Assembly: GCA_902786345.1 (NCBI GenBank) | Contig: CADACB010000003.1 | Location: forward strand, 21,919 to 85,918 | Source of the DNA: an uncultured Ruminococcus sp. | GTDB lineage: Bacteria; Bacillota; Clostridia; Oscillospirales; Acutalibacteraceae | Length of the DNA: 64,000 nt | Reading direction: 5' to 3' | Part shown: piece after piece, positions 1 to 10,700 of the stretch | Position numbering within the stretch: position 1 is the stretch's first letter | Layout of the letters: each line of letters starts with the position of its first letter | The notes under the pieces: model-generated | What the model was told of the DNA's origin: nothing | Database searches by the model: none | The model's input: the letters and a program-made list of their open reading frames with translations, nothing else | Program-made: the position numbers and the translations under genes

Positions 1-645
1 CTTGCAGCAGGACTTTCAGCATTGTTCTTTGATAATATTCTTGGTTTTATAAAAAAACTCCGTCAAAATAAAGTGTGGAAGTTCATAACCAATGCTGCAG
101 CTGTGATTATTGCAATATTGATGGTTTTTGTTATAACTATTCTGTGTATGATGAAATACTATTCCGCAAGAAAGCCTGCCGAAACGGCAACAGTTGTTGT
201 TCTGGGCTGCCAGGTAAACGGAGAAACACCGAGTCTTATGCTCAGAAAAAGACTTGAAGCCGCTTATAGCTACCTTAGTGATCACGAAAATGCAGGGTGT
301 ATAGTATCGGGCGGTAAGGGCAATCACGAGGATATAAGCGAAGCTGAATGTATGTACAGATGGCTTACGGAAAAGGGAATATCTCCCTCAAGGATATATA
401 AGGAAGATAAATCAACAAATACAGACGAGAACATATCATTTTCGGGAGAGATCATCAAATCAGAAGGACTCAGTAAAGAGCTTGCGATCGTTACTGACGG
501 TTTCCACGAAATGAGAGCCGCAATGATAGCAGGAAGGCTGGGATATAATACGGGGGCTGTGCCTGCACAAACACCGATGTATTTATCTGCAAGCTTCACA
601 ACAAGAGAGCTTATTGCACTGGCGGCAGAAATAATACTGCCGTAA
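1..645 (+). CDS. YdcF/SanA-like DUF218 membrane protein, 5' end cut by window edge
   Basis: The frame is open to the first base, so the gene starts outside the window; the first in-window start-like codon is TTG at 22. A hydrophobic segment near the N-terminus (about bases 85-160) looks like a membrane anchor. It is followed by a DUF218 fold: a VVVLGCQ strand, the GGKGNHEDISEAE loop, DKSTNTDENISFS and VTDGFHEMRAAM. DUF218 (YdcF, SanA, ElyC) proteins act at the membrane and are linked to envelope integrity; their reaction is poorly defined. The gene lies 59 bp before the subtilase gene on the same strand. Family call is firm; substrate unknown. Confidence 0.85.
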   Translation, partial: LAAGLSALFFDNILGFIKKLRQNKVWKFITNAAAVIIAILMVFVITILCMMKYYSARKPAETATVVVLGCQVNGETPSLMLRKRLEAAYSYLSDHENAGCIVSGGKGNHEDISEAECMYRWLTEKGISPSRIYKEDKSTNTDENISFSGEIIKSEGLSKELAIVTDGFHEMRAAMIAGRLGYNTGAVPAQTPMYLSASFTTRELIALAAEIILP

Positions 646-704
646 CAGAGTATTATGTATGTTCTGCGGCAGGACCTGTAGCTCCAAAAGGAGAGTGTAA
701 AATA

Positions 705-3700
705 ATGAAACGTCGAATTTTTTCAACATTGCTTGCTTTGTTTCTGATAACTGCGGTTTTTGTTTTGCCGATTGTTAATTACAGGATGACATATAAAGAG
801 ACATCATCAACAGAATTTGTTGATAAGGCAAACAAAAATATTGTATCTAAGAAAACCGATGATGAAGAGAACAACGAGTCTCCTGAAATCACGTCAAATG
901 CAAATGTGACATATATTGTAACACTCAAGGATGATTCGCTGATAGATGCAGTCCTGGCTTCAAGAGGAAAATATAAAAGTGTAAATGAGCTTATCCTTTC
1001 TGAGGAGGGTAAGCAGTATTGCGATGCTATAAAGAAAAATCAGGCTATAGTAAAGGCAAGTGTGCAGCAGCTTGTTTCGGGTTCGGATTTTACAGGCTGC
1101 AAGACATATTCAGCCGTTATGAACGGATTTACTGTCAATGCACCTGCTGATGCATATGAAAGGCTTAAGAAGATCAACGGTGTAGAAGCTGTTACGGCTG
1201 CTGTGGAAAAGGATTATTTTTTTGTGGACGAAAATAACAGCTCTGTTTCCGGTGAGATTCCGTCAGAGGTGTCCTCGGAAGCACCTCAGAAGCTTTTTAA
1301 TGATGAATATAAAGATGAACATAAGGATTATGAGGCTGCATACCCTTCAACTCTTTCCGGGAGTTTCCGTTCTGTAATAAGTGCAGACGTGATCCATGGT
1401 GAAGGTTATACCGGAAAAGGTATGTTGATCGCGGTTATAGACAGTGAGTTCAATGTATATCACAGCTTTTTCTCAGCAGCTCCTCCGGATACTGCTTTAA
1501 GTCGTCAGGAGCTTAACAGCCTTTACAGTAAGGCTGCCTTTAATACAAACTCGGATTATGATGCTGAGAGCTTTTTTATAAGCTCTAAGATAGCGTTTGC
1601 GTATGACTATGCCCATGACAATGCCGTAACGACTGATCAGAAGCTGGAGCACGGAACTGCCGTTGCTGCAGCTGCGGCAGGCAATAACGGAAAAAATGAT
1701 ATTGATGAATATAAAGGTATTGCATATGATTCTCAGCTTATCCTTATGAAGGCAGCAAAAGACCGTGACGAATCGGGAAGAATATATGCTGAGGTACCGG
1801 ATGTTATTGCAGCAATTGATGATTCTATTAAGCTTGGTGCAGACGTTATAAACATAAGTTTCGGAGATATGAGAAGTAGTGTAAACAAGGAAATATACAG
1901 ACCTGTTATAGAGAAAATCAGCAAAATCGGGGTATATGTTGTATGTGCGTCAGGAAACGGAGGCTTTAACGGCTCATCTTTTACAGGTGTGGAATATCCT
2001 TATGCAGCAGATATTGATTATGGAACAGAAAACTATCTTTCGGGTATAGATGGTGTAATATGCGTAGGTTCAACAAATAGTATAGTCTATGAAAAGAAAT
2101 ATTTTAATGCAGGCAGCAGGGAAGTATTTTATACGGATATATCTGAAAAGAATTTTGTTGATCTTAATGATTCAGATAATGGTACAGTTCAGTATATCTG
2201 GCTGGACGCTGACGGCAGCAGAGAGGATTATGAGGAAGCTGATACTGAGGGGAAACTTGTTATAATAAATAAGAGTGAGCTTGAAGCCGATGATGTCTAT
2301 AATGTTGCATTGAGTTATGGTGCAGCTGCACTTGCAGTAATAGATAATGGAGACGGCAGAGAATATCTTCTCAATTCAAACAGCGGAGAAATACCGTTCA
2401 TAATTATTGATAGTAAGGATGCTTTATTTTTTCAGGAGAATCCGGGCGGATATGCACAAATAAACAAATTCGGAAGGCTTTTATCAGAAAATGATAAACA
2501 AACAACGGCTGTCAATACTTCTTATGGTATGGCATTATTGCCTCAGCTATCTTCACGCGTACTTTCCTGCGGTGAAAAGGTATATTCCGCATCAGCAAAT
2601 GGAGGTGCGGGCTATTTCAGCGGTTCTTCAATCGCCGCAGCGGGTGTATCGGGTGCTTGTGCATTGATGAAGCAATATATGAATGAAAACAGTGCGGCAT
2701 ATACGGTGAAAATGAATGCAGATTCAGTAAGTTCTGTTTTGCTGAGTACATCAGACACTCTCGGATATGGCAGGAATGCTATGGATGAGCAGCTTTATAT
2801 ATCTCCAAGGCTGCAAGGTTCTGGAGTAGTGAATATAGAAAATGCTTTCAATTCGGGAGCCTTCATAACCGATATAAATAATAAACCCTTTGCCGAAAAT
2901 ATCGGCAGCAGTAAAGACGGGGAATATGAATTTGATTTTGTAATACATAATGTTTCTGACCGTGACAAAACCTATGAGCTTTCTTATGTGCTCCAGACAG
3001 ACAGATATAAGTCTGACATCAGCGGACAGGCAGTAAATACACTTAAGCCCTATTCGCTTGCCTCAAAAACTGAAGTTACAATTACAGTTGAGGATAAATC
3101 TGTAAGAGCTGTAACTGTAAGAAGCGGTGATTCAATAAGAGCCAAAGTAAAAATAAAGCTTTCGGAAGAGGAAAAGAAAAAACTGATTCAGCATTTTATA
3201 AATGGCTTTTATGTTGACGGGTATATATTTGTTTATAACCGTGAGGATGATGTAAAGCTCAATGCACCATTCGTTGGCTTTTGCGGAGATGATGAGAATA
3301 TTGATCCATTCAACAGTGTGATATTTGACAGGACAGATGATGAAGTATACTTTGAAAACAAGCTTTTTGCTGTTGCTGAAAACGGTTCAAGCTACAGCGG
3401 ATGTGAACTTTCCGAAAAAGACGGAGAAATATATTTTTCAAAAAATATTGTCAGAAATGTTCTGGAAAATAATTCATATGGAAGTTCGTTTATATTGCCT
3501 GATTTTTATTTTACCAGAGATGTATATGATCTTACCATTACAGTAAGCGACAGTAAAGGCAGTGAGATATTCACCTGTAACCTTGGTGATGTGAGTGCAT
3601 ACAGGGATACTGACAGTCGGCCTTATGAAAGGCTGACGAAAAACAGCATTGATCTTGAAAAAAAATTTTCTGTTCTTTCCGATGGTAAATATAAATATAA

Positions 3701-4622
3701 GCTATCTGCAAAAACAATGAATTCTGACGGAAGATTTTCATTACCGTTTGTAAGAGAATATTCTCTTACAATTGAGAGCGTAAGACCTTCGGAAATAAAA
3801 AGCAGGACCTATTCCGAAAATAACAGAATATATCTTGAGCTTAGTGCAAAGGATAATACAGGAATATCGAATTTTATATTATATGCTGCATCCTATGACC
3901 AAAAAAAGAAAGATTATTCATATGTTGACAAGCTTAGTGAGCTTATAGATGCGGGCTATCTGTCAGAAGATGCATATGAGCTTGTAGACATAAAAAATAA
4001 TTCTGACGGAGAAACCGTTTACAAATATGACATAACCGACTTGAGCTTAAGACTTGTGAGCCTGAAGCTGAGAACAAGCAGCTGGGTAAATAAGTGTTCA
4101 ACGTTAAAGATTGTTTATAAGGCGCTTGATAAAGCAGGAAATGAGTCTGATGCAAAAACAGCGGACACTATAATATACGGTTCGGCTGAATTTACGTTTA
4201 CAGATCAGAACGGTAAGCCTGCACGAAATATTACGGTAGATCTTGATGGCATCAAAAAAACTACAGACAAAAACGGTAAAGCAGTTTTTGATAAAATACA
4301 GCCGGGATATTATATGGCATATTTCTCATATAACGATCAGCTTTACACTCTGCAAAAAGACAGCCAGCTTTTTGAAATAAATAACACAGCTCCGGATTAT
4401 AAAGTTGAAGAAACGGCAGAATTTAAGGGAGAATATATTGAAGAGGATACAGAGGAAGATGAACAGAGCAGCGGTGCTGAAGAAAAAAAGCTTTCGTTGG
4501 GTGATGATGAACTGTCGGAAACTGAAGATGAGGAAAATCCATTTTATGCCGTTGTGTTTATTGGTTCGCTGCTTCTGATCGGAATTATAACCCTTGCTGT
4601 AAGAAAGGTAAAATCGCTGTGA
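705..4622 (+). CDS. Cell-surface subtilisin-like (S8) serine protease, lactocepin-like
   Basis: A 1305-residue secreted protease. The first 25 residues form a signal peptide or anchor. An inhibitor I9-like propeptide covers about 65-170. The catalytic triad is visible as Asp246 (AVIDSEF), His316 (EHGTAVAAA) and Ser642 (GSSIAAAGVSGA), with the oxyanion Asn in ASGNGG. The stretch of about 475-590 between His and Ser looks like an inserted PA domain, as in lactocepins and C5a peptidases. Fn3/Ig-like modules and a SpaA/carboxypeptidase-regulatory-like module (GKPARNITVDLDG) follow, then an acidic stretch and a C-terminal membrane helix with basic tail, with no LPxTG. The start has an AGGAG site at 690-694. 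It probably degrades proteins or peptides outside the cell. Confidence 0.9.
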   Translation: MKRRIFSTLLALFLITAVFVLPIVNYRMTYKETSSTEFVDKANKNIVSKKTDDEENNESPEITSNANVTYIVTLKDDSLIDAVLASRGKYKSVNELILSEEGKQYCDAIKKNQAIVKASVQQLVSGSDFTGCKTYSAVMNGFTVNAPADAYERLKKINGVEAVTAAVEKDYFFVDENNSSVSGEIPSEVSSEAPQKLFNDEYKDEHKDYEAAYPSTLSGSFRSVISADVIHGEGYTGKGMLIAVIDSEFNVYHSFFSAAPPDTALSRQELNSLYSKAAFNTNSDYDAESFFISSKIAFAYDYAHDNAVTTDQKLEHGTAVAAAAAGNNGKNDIDEYKGIAYDSQLILMKAAKDRDESGRIYAEVPDVIAAIDDSIKLGADVINISFGDMRSSVNKEIYRPVIEKISKIGVYVVCASGNGGFNGSSFTGVEYPYAADIDYGTENYLSGIDGVICVGSTNSIVYEKKYFNAGSREVFYTDISEKNFVDLNDSDNGTVQYIWLDADGSREDYEEADTEGKLVIINKSELEADDVYNVALSYGAAALAVIDNGDGREYLLNSNSGEIPFIIIDSKDALFFQENPGGYAQINKFGRLLSENDKQTTAVNTSYGMALLPQLSSRVLSCGEKVYSASANGGAGYFSGSSIAAAGVSGACALMKQYMNENSAAYTVKMNADSVSSVLLSTSDTLGYGRNAMDEQLYISPRLQGSGVVNIENAFNSGAFITDINNKPFAENIGSSKDGEYEFDFVIHNVSDRDKTYELSYVLQTDRYKSDISGQAVNTLKPYSLASKTEVTITVEDKSVRAVTVRSGDSIRAKVKIKLSEEEKKKLIQHFINGFYVDGYIFVYNREDDVKLNAPFVGFCGDDENIDPFNSVIFDRTDDEVYFENKLFAVAENGSSYSGCELSEKDGEIYFSKNIVRNVLENNSYGSSFILPDFYFTRDVYDLTITVSDSKGSEIFTCNLGDVSAYRDTDSRPYERLTKNSIDLEKKFSVLSDGKYKYKLSAKTMNSDGRFSLPFVREYSLTIESVRPSEIKSRTYSENNRIYLELSAKDNTGISNFILYAASYDQKKKDYSYVDKLSELIDAGYLSEDAYELVDIKNNSDGETVYKYDITDLSLRLVSLKLRTSSWVNKCSTLKIVYKALDKAGNESDAKTADTIIYGSAEFTFTDQNGKPARNITVDLDGIKKTTDKNGKAVFDKIQPGYYMAYFSYNDQLYTLQKDSQLFEINNTAPDYKVEETAEFKGEYIEEDTEEDEQSSGAEEKKLSLGDDELSETEDEENPFYAVVFIGSLLLIGIITLAVRKVKSL

Positions 4623-4832
4623 CGTAACCGCTATATCTGCGGTTTCAGGAAATGAGTAAGGTTAATAACCCTTTTTTCGCAATAACTTTTTTCAAAATGT
4701 AATTGTCCTGTTAAAATTGATTTCTATGGGATTTTAAAATTTACGGTTGACATTATTGCAGAATTGAGTTTTAATATTAGTATTGAATATTATGCTTAAA
4801 ATCAGAATTTATGTCTGAACGGAGGAAATAAA

Positions 4833-5375
4833 ATGGTATATGTTTTTCTTGCAGATGGTTTTGAGGAAATAGAAGCTCTTACTCCCGTAGATATTCTTCG
4901 CAGGGGAGGAGTTGAGGTTATAACCGTAGGTGTGGGCAAAAGGAATATTTCAGGTTCACATAAAATCTGTGTGAGTGCAGATATTGCTGACAGTGAGCTT
5001 AAAGACCTTACAAATACAGAGGCAGCAATTCTGCCCGGAGGTATGCCGGGAACACTTAATCTGGAAAAATGTGAAACGGTGATTAATGCTGTAAAATATT
5101 GTGCAGAAAATAATTTGGTGATAGGTGCGATTTGTGCTGCACCGTCAGTTTTGGGACACCTTGGTCTTCTTGATAACAGAAGAGCAGTATGCTATCCGTC
5201 GTTTGAAACGGAACTCAGGGGAGTTATACCCTGCGATGATTTTGTCTGCCGTGACGGTAATATTATAACGGCAAAGGGAATGGGCGTTTCTGTTGACTTC
5301 GGATTGGAACTTCTTGCGGCTCTTAAGGGTGCTGAAACTGCAGAGAGCGTAAGAAACTCAATACAGTGCCCATGA
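4833..5375 (+). CDS. DJ-1/PfpI (ThiJ, YajL) family protein
   Basis: A 180-residue single-domain protein of the class-I glutamine amidotransferase-like fold. The nucleophile elbow GAICAAPSVLG places the conserved Cys at residue 101, with the acidic residue in GFEEIEA near the N-terminus and the PGGMPG loop at about 66-71. Members are chaperones, glyoxalase/deglycase-like enzymes or proteases; which activity applies here cannot be read from sequence. It overlaps the following folate gene by ATGA, so the two are translationally coupled. The start is preceded by GGAGG 11 bases upstream. Confidence 0.9.
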   Translation: MVYVFLADGFEEIEALTPVDILRRGGVEVITVGVGKRNISGSHKICVSADIADSELKDLTNTEAAILPGGMPGTLNLEKCETVINAVKYCAENNLVIGAICAAPSVLGHLGLLDNRRAVCYPSFETELRGVIPCDDFVCRDGNIITAKGMGVSVDFGLELLAALKGAETAESVRNSIQCP

Positions 5376-5962
5376 CAAATATAAAGCTTGTAAAGGACCG
5401 TCTGAGAAAAAATTACAGGGAAAAAAGACTGTCATTCAGACCTGAACAAAAGGAACAGTATGACAGGGATATTTTAAAAAATGTCATATCTCTGTATCAA
5501 TATAAGAACAGTTCGCTTGTGCTGACATATGTTTCAAAGGACATAGAAGTTGATACGCTTAAGCTGATAAAAAAAGCATTGGAAGACGGCAAACAGGTTG
5601 CTGTTCCTAAATGTATTGACGGCACACGCAGTATGGAATTTTATTACATAACCGGATTTGATATGCTTGAGTCGGGAACGTTCGGGGTTCTTGAACCTAT
5701 GACTGATGTTTGTAAAAGGGTTGAGGAGTTTAAGAACAGCATGTGTATTGTTCCGGGTATGGCATTCGATTCCGACGGCTACCGCCTTGGATATGGCAAG
5801 GGATATTATGACCGTTTTTTGCTGAATTATGAGGGTGCGGCTGTGGGATTATGCTATAGCTGTTGTGTAAAATGGAGCTTGCCGCGTGGAAGATTTGACA
5901 AAGCGGTGGATGTTCTTGTAACAGAAAGCTTTTTCAGAAAAATTCATAAAATGTCACACTGA
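5372..5962 (+). CDS. 5-formyltetrahydrofolate cyclo-ligase
   Basis: Converts 5-formyl-THF to 5,10-methenyl-THF with ATP in one-carbon metabolism. The protein is 196 residues, normal for the family. An N-terminal basic helix carries RKNYREKRLSF, and the C-terminal nucleotide/folate motif reads GYRLGYGKGYYDRFL. I place the start at ATG 5372, which overlaps the preceding stop as ATGA; a GTG two codons earlier is possible but less likely. Operon with the DJ-1 gene is inferred from the overlap. Confidence 0.9.
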   Translation: MTNIKLVKDRLRKNYREKRLSFRPEQKEQYDRDILKNVISLYQYKNSSLVLTYVSKDIEVDTLKLIKKALEDGKQVAVPKCIDGTRSMEFYYITGFDMLESGTFGVLEPMTDVCKRVEEFKNSMCIVPGMAFDSDGYRLGYGKGYYDRFLLNYEGAAVGLCYSCCVKWSLPRGRFDKAVDVLVTESFFRKIHKMSH

Positions 5963-6043
5963 TGTTGATTTGCTTAAGGATCATAATGATAAGTAAATGT
6001 GTCAGGTTTTTGATGTTATAAAAATAAAGGAGGTCTTTCTCTT

Positions 6044-7534
6044 ATGAGTGATGAGCTTGAAAGAAAAAGACAGGAAAAAATTGCAAATTTTAAAATTGAC
6101 TTTGGAGAAAAAATTGCAGAGAGTAACGAAATTAGCAGTAGCTCGGCTTCAGATAGCAACACTGAAGAAGGGACAGAAGCGTTATCTGATTCGATGTTAA
6201 CAGAAAGAATAGAGGATGATCAGGGCGATAGGCATACTGTTTTCGGAAGTGAAGAGTTTACGGATATTTCAAGCGGCAATGAAGAAGAGGATGACAGCGA
6301 GATCAACAGCTACAGCAGTCTTCCAGAAACTGATATGGATTCTATTGATAAAAAAAGCTTGAGACACGCTAAAAAGATCGATAAAAAACGCCGTAAGAAA
6401 AAAGCCAAGAAAAACCGTATTATTTTCAGAGCTGTATGGATAACAATGGTGCTGTTTGTTTCCATAATGATCGGTGAGTTCCTTATAGTCGGTGTCAATG
6501 ACTTTCTTGGTGTTGACAGAAGCGAGGGAAAGGTTACAATAACAATTCCTGCTGACGCTGATATTGATGAGATAACCGACATTCTCTATGACAATAAAGT
6601 TATAAATATTAAATGGACCTTTAAGCTTTTTGCAACAGTAACTAAATCTACCACCGGCTTCACAAGAGGTACTTTTGATATTGATACAAACAAGGACTAT
6701 CAGGCAATAATAAATTATATGCAGTCCGATATGAACAGAACAGACGTTGTCACACTCCGGTTCACTGAGGGTATGAGCCTAAAGCAGTATGCAAAGCTTC
6801 TTGAAAACGGTAATGTGTGTAATGCGGATGAATTCCTTCAAAAATGTAATTCATCTGATTTTGATGATTATGAGTTTATCAAGAATATTAATAATTCGTC
6901 AAGTCGTTTTTATAAACTTGAGGGTTATCTTTTCCCTGATACCTATAATTTCTATGTGGGTGAAAATGTGGACGATGTTATCAGAAAGTTCCTTGCTAAC
7001 TACAGAAGGAAGGTTTATGGTACACGTTCAAGAGCCGAAGGATTCGAGAAGAAGGTAACAATTTCCGAACGTGCCGAAAAGCTTGGAATGACAATGGAGG
7101 ATGTTCTTACGCTGGCATCACTCATTCAGGCAGAAGCGGCAAACAAGGACGATATGTATATTGTATCGTCTATACTGCATAACCGTCTGGATACAATTAA
7201 AGACGGCGGTGTAAACGATAACGGAGAAAGCGGACTCGCACGTTTGCAGCTTGATTCAACAAGGTATTATCCTTATGCGTCACTCACAGAGATTCCGTCA
7301 GCCGAAAGAAAGAACTTCAAGGGTAAATACAGTACCTATGAATATGACGGGCTTCCGGCAGGTCCTATATGTAACCCCGGACTTGAAGCTATAGAGGCTG
7401 CTCTTTCTCCGGAAAAAACAGACTATTATTACTTCTGTCATAAGGTTGCAACGGAAGAAGAGGCTGCTGTAGCATACTATGCAAAAACTATGGATGAACA
7501 TCTTGAAAACCTCCGCAAGGCAGGTCTTATGTAA
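6044..7534 (+). CDS. mltG: Endolytic transglycosylase MltG (YceG-like)
   Basis: Cleaves nascent peptidoglycan glycan strands at the membrane. A long charged cytoplasmic N-terminus (1-125, ending in a lysine/arginine-rich stretch) precedes one membrane helix at about 128-150. A LysM-like region follows and then the YceG catalytic domain. The catalytic Glu is probably Glu364 in LIQAEA, followed by SSILHNRL, LQLDSTRYY and the LPAGPICNPG signature. A GGAGG sits 10 bases before the ATG. The extended acidic cytoplasmic tail is longer than in Escherichia coli MltG but common in Clostridia. A strong terminator follows directly. Confidence 0.95.
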   Translation: MSDELERKRQEKIANFKIDFGEKIAESNEISSSSASDSNTEEGTEALSDSMLTERIEDDQGDRHTVFGSEEFTDISSGNEEEDDSEINSYSSLPETDMDSIDKKSLRHAKKIDKKRRKKKAKKNRIIFRAVWITMVLFVSIMIGEFLIVGVNDFLGVDRSEGKVTITIPADADIDEITDILYDNKVINIKWTFKLFATVTKSTTGFTRGTFDIDTNKDYQAIINYMQSDMNRTDVVTLRFTEGMSLKQYAKLLENGNVCNADEFLQKCNSSDFDDYEFIKNINNSSSRFYKLEGYLFPDTYNFYVGENVDDVIRKFLANYRRKVYGTRSRAEGFEKKVTISERAEKLGMTMEDVLTLASLIQAEAANKDDMYIVSSILHNRLDTIKDGGVNDNGESGLARLQLDSTRYYPYASLTEIPSAERKNFKGKYSTYEYDGLPAGPICNPGLEAIEAALSPEKTDYYYFCHKVATEEEAAVAYYAKTMDEHLENLRKAGLM

Positions 7535-7537
7535 CAG

Positions 7538-7576
7538 AAAAATACCGGACAGACTGAGTTCTTGTCCGGTATTTTT
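7538..7576 (+). terminator. Rho-independent terminator after mltG
   Basis: Arms 7538-7550 and 7564-7576 are perfectly complementary over 13 bases (core TACCGGAC/GTCCGGTA), and the right arm ends in five T. It begins three bases after the mltG stop. Confidence 0.9.
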
Positions 7577-7760
7577 CGTCGTATAAACAAATTTTTTGTT
7601 AAAAAATAATATAAATAAAATTAACAATTTGATAATATTTACCTCTCATAAACTATGATAATATAGTATAAGTGTAAATGTATATTAATTGTATTTATTG
7701 TTATTTTGTTAAATTCAAAAAAGATTCTAAACAAATAAAAGTCGGCTCGGAGGTAATTGT

Positions 7761-10700
7761 ATGGAATCATATTCTAAGCTTTATACCAAAAAAATAGTGG
7801 ATTCTATAATTCATGGCTTAGAGCAAAAGCACAGCAGTATACTTTTTGTTAAACATTATAATACACTTAATGTTCCTGTGGATGACATTCAGACAGCCGT
7901 TTCGCAAAGCAGCAGTGAAATACAGCTCTTATATCACGAATTCAATGCAGGACGTATGCAGGAAGCATATGAGCCGTTTCTTAGCTGGATAAAACAGCTT
8001 TATTTTAAATTCTACTATGATATACCTGTGAGTGAATTCCTTGAAAAGGCTGATGTTTATTATCTCAGCCGTTCAGCATTGGAATCGTATATTCTTACAG
8101 GAAAATGTAAAAGAACCGAGGATATTATTGTTGTTGAAGCAGATTATGAACGTAAGCGTTTTGTAGAATCTCTTACAAATCTATTTTCTTACGTTTCAAA
8201 GGAGCATACCCTTTTTTGTGTTCTTAACCGACTTCATCTTGCTGAGAATTCAACAATAAACTTTCTATCGGAATTTATACAAAAAACATATGATAACATA
8301 TCATTGCTTGCAAATTATAACGAAGCATATGTTGTTCCGTCATATACTCAGGAGAAATGGTCACTGCTTGTGCACAGGATAGAAGACCTTAACTATATGC
8401 TTGACTGGAATGTTCAGGATGTACAGACAGATACAAATATATCTGAAAGCTTTGAACCGGTGATAAACGACTTTCAGGATTATCTGATAATGATAAACAA
8501 TATGATACAAACGGTTGCTATCAAGCAGGCTGTGTATTATCTGAAAATACTATATAATAAAATATCGACCGAAAAGGTAACTATCAGTGCGAAAAATCGT
8601 GCGTATTTTTATATACTTTATGCAACGGCTTCTCTTTATGATTGTAATATTACCAATTCGCTTATAATGTGCGAAAAGCTTAAGAATGTTAACAATAAAC
8701 ATCCTGATCCTAAATACGCTTTTAAATATTACTACCTTCTTTCCCTGTGCGAAAGCTTTGAAGGACAGCGTAGTCTTGCCAAAAAAAATGGCGACAAATG
8801 TTTGAAAATTGCTCAGAAAATGGGATCGGAGAAATATATTTTTCGTTCACAAATGCTTTATTATATTTATTCGCTCGACAGCTGGAATAATACGTATCGT
8901 TGGGACAGAAGATTTGAGGGTGAAGAAATAGATGAATTTGCTGAAAAAGCAATCCAAAATAAGGCATATAATCACCTTGCACACATACTGTTTTTTGGCT
9001 GTGGCAATGATAAGGAAAATTATGTAAATAACGACCGTGCTGTTGAGGATACAAAGTATTTCAAGAAAGCTATGGAGCTTGCTTCAATGCTTAATAATGA
9101 AAGACTTATAATCTCGGCGTGGCGAAAAAACGTGTTTATGGCTCAGGGCTATGGCTGCTTTGGCTCTGTGGATTATTATTATAAACGATGTCTTGAAATA
9201 ATCGAAAGACAAAACAATCCGGTTGAAGAAGCTAATATATATAATGGTCTGGGATTTAACCGTATCGTAAGTGAGCAGTTTACTCTTGCAAACGATTACT
9301 TCAACAAGGCACTCAATATTTTCTTCAGGAAAAAGCAATATTATTATGTTGCCGAAACGCTTTATAATATGGCAACAAATGCGATTCTTGCCGATAATTA
9401 CGAGACTGCATATAATGATCTTATCTATTGCACCAAATTGCTCAAGTCGATAAAAAAGAATCGTATGAATATCTGTAATATGTCTAAGGTATATGGTATG
9501 CTTGCATATTGCAGCTATAAGATGGGAATAGATTATAATTCACATTTCTATCTTAATAAAATGCAAAGGGTGCTTCATCATATATTAAAGCCGGATGGTG
9601 AGCCGAATTATTTCCTTTGGGATGACGATCTGTTTTTTTACTATTTTGTATGCGGTTTGCTTGAAAAATCCGAAAATATAGAACGTGCTCAGGAATATTT
9701 TGATAGGGCAAGATTCCATATGCTCAGATCTGACGGACTTCAGTTTTTTGTGTATACTATGTTTGCACTTGAACAGGCTGATCTTTATGAAACACAGGAT
9801 ATGCCTGAAAAGGCTTGTGAGATACTTGAGGCATGTATGGAATTCTGTAATTCCAAAGGCTATAAGCACAAGGAAGAGATTATATTTGCAAGGCTGCATA
9901 AGCAGTCACTTATAACAAAACACGTTTCTCTGCCGCTTACTGAGGTTGATAAATATCAGCTTGAGGAACTTTCACAGCTTGCTGAAATGGAAATGATGCT
10001 TGCGGACAAAACCAAGGGTGTTGATTTTCTTGTAGCATGGCAGGAACTTATCAATAAGGAAAATTATACGGTGGATGATATAATAGAGAATTCTATGGCA
10101 ACCCTACAGAATAACTATAATATCGACAGCGTTCTATATGTTGAAATTGTTGACAAAAAGCCTGTAGTCAGATTCAACGGCGGCGGTAAGAATATAAGCG
10201 ATGAAATTCTTAACAATATAACCTCATATTTTAAAAAGCATAAAAAAGAATTTGTAGCTTCAAGATATGACCGTGAATTCTATAATTATTCGTTTATCAC
10301 TTCAATATTTGGAATAAATAATATTGTATCGTTTTGCTGTGTTCCGCTTTCAGTTGATGATGAGCTTTCAAGCTATATAATTGCAGCCATAGAGCTTCAC
10401 GATAATATGACAAACTTTATAACATTTCTTGACCGTAATGATATAACTATCTTTAAGTTTGCACTGCGTCAGCTGAATGATACCTTATACAGACTTAAAG
10501 CAAGAGATGAAATAAGCCGTATGAACAAACAGCTCCAGCAAAGTGCAGTTACCGATCTTCTCACGGGCCTTTTTAACCGTCAGGGTTTTACAAAGCAAAT
10601 TGATGATTATGAGGCTCTTGTCAAAAGGGGCAAAAAGGAAAGTATATGCGCCACTTTGCTTTATATTGATCTTGATAACTTCAAGCTTTGTAACGACACC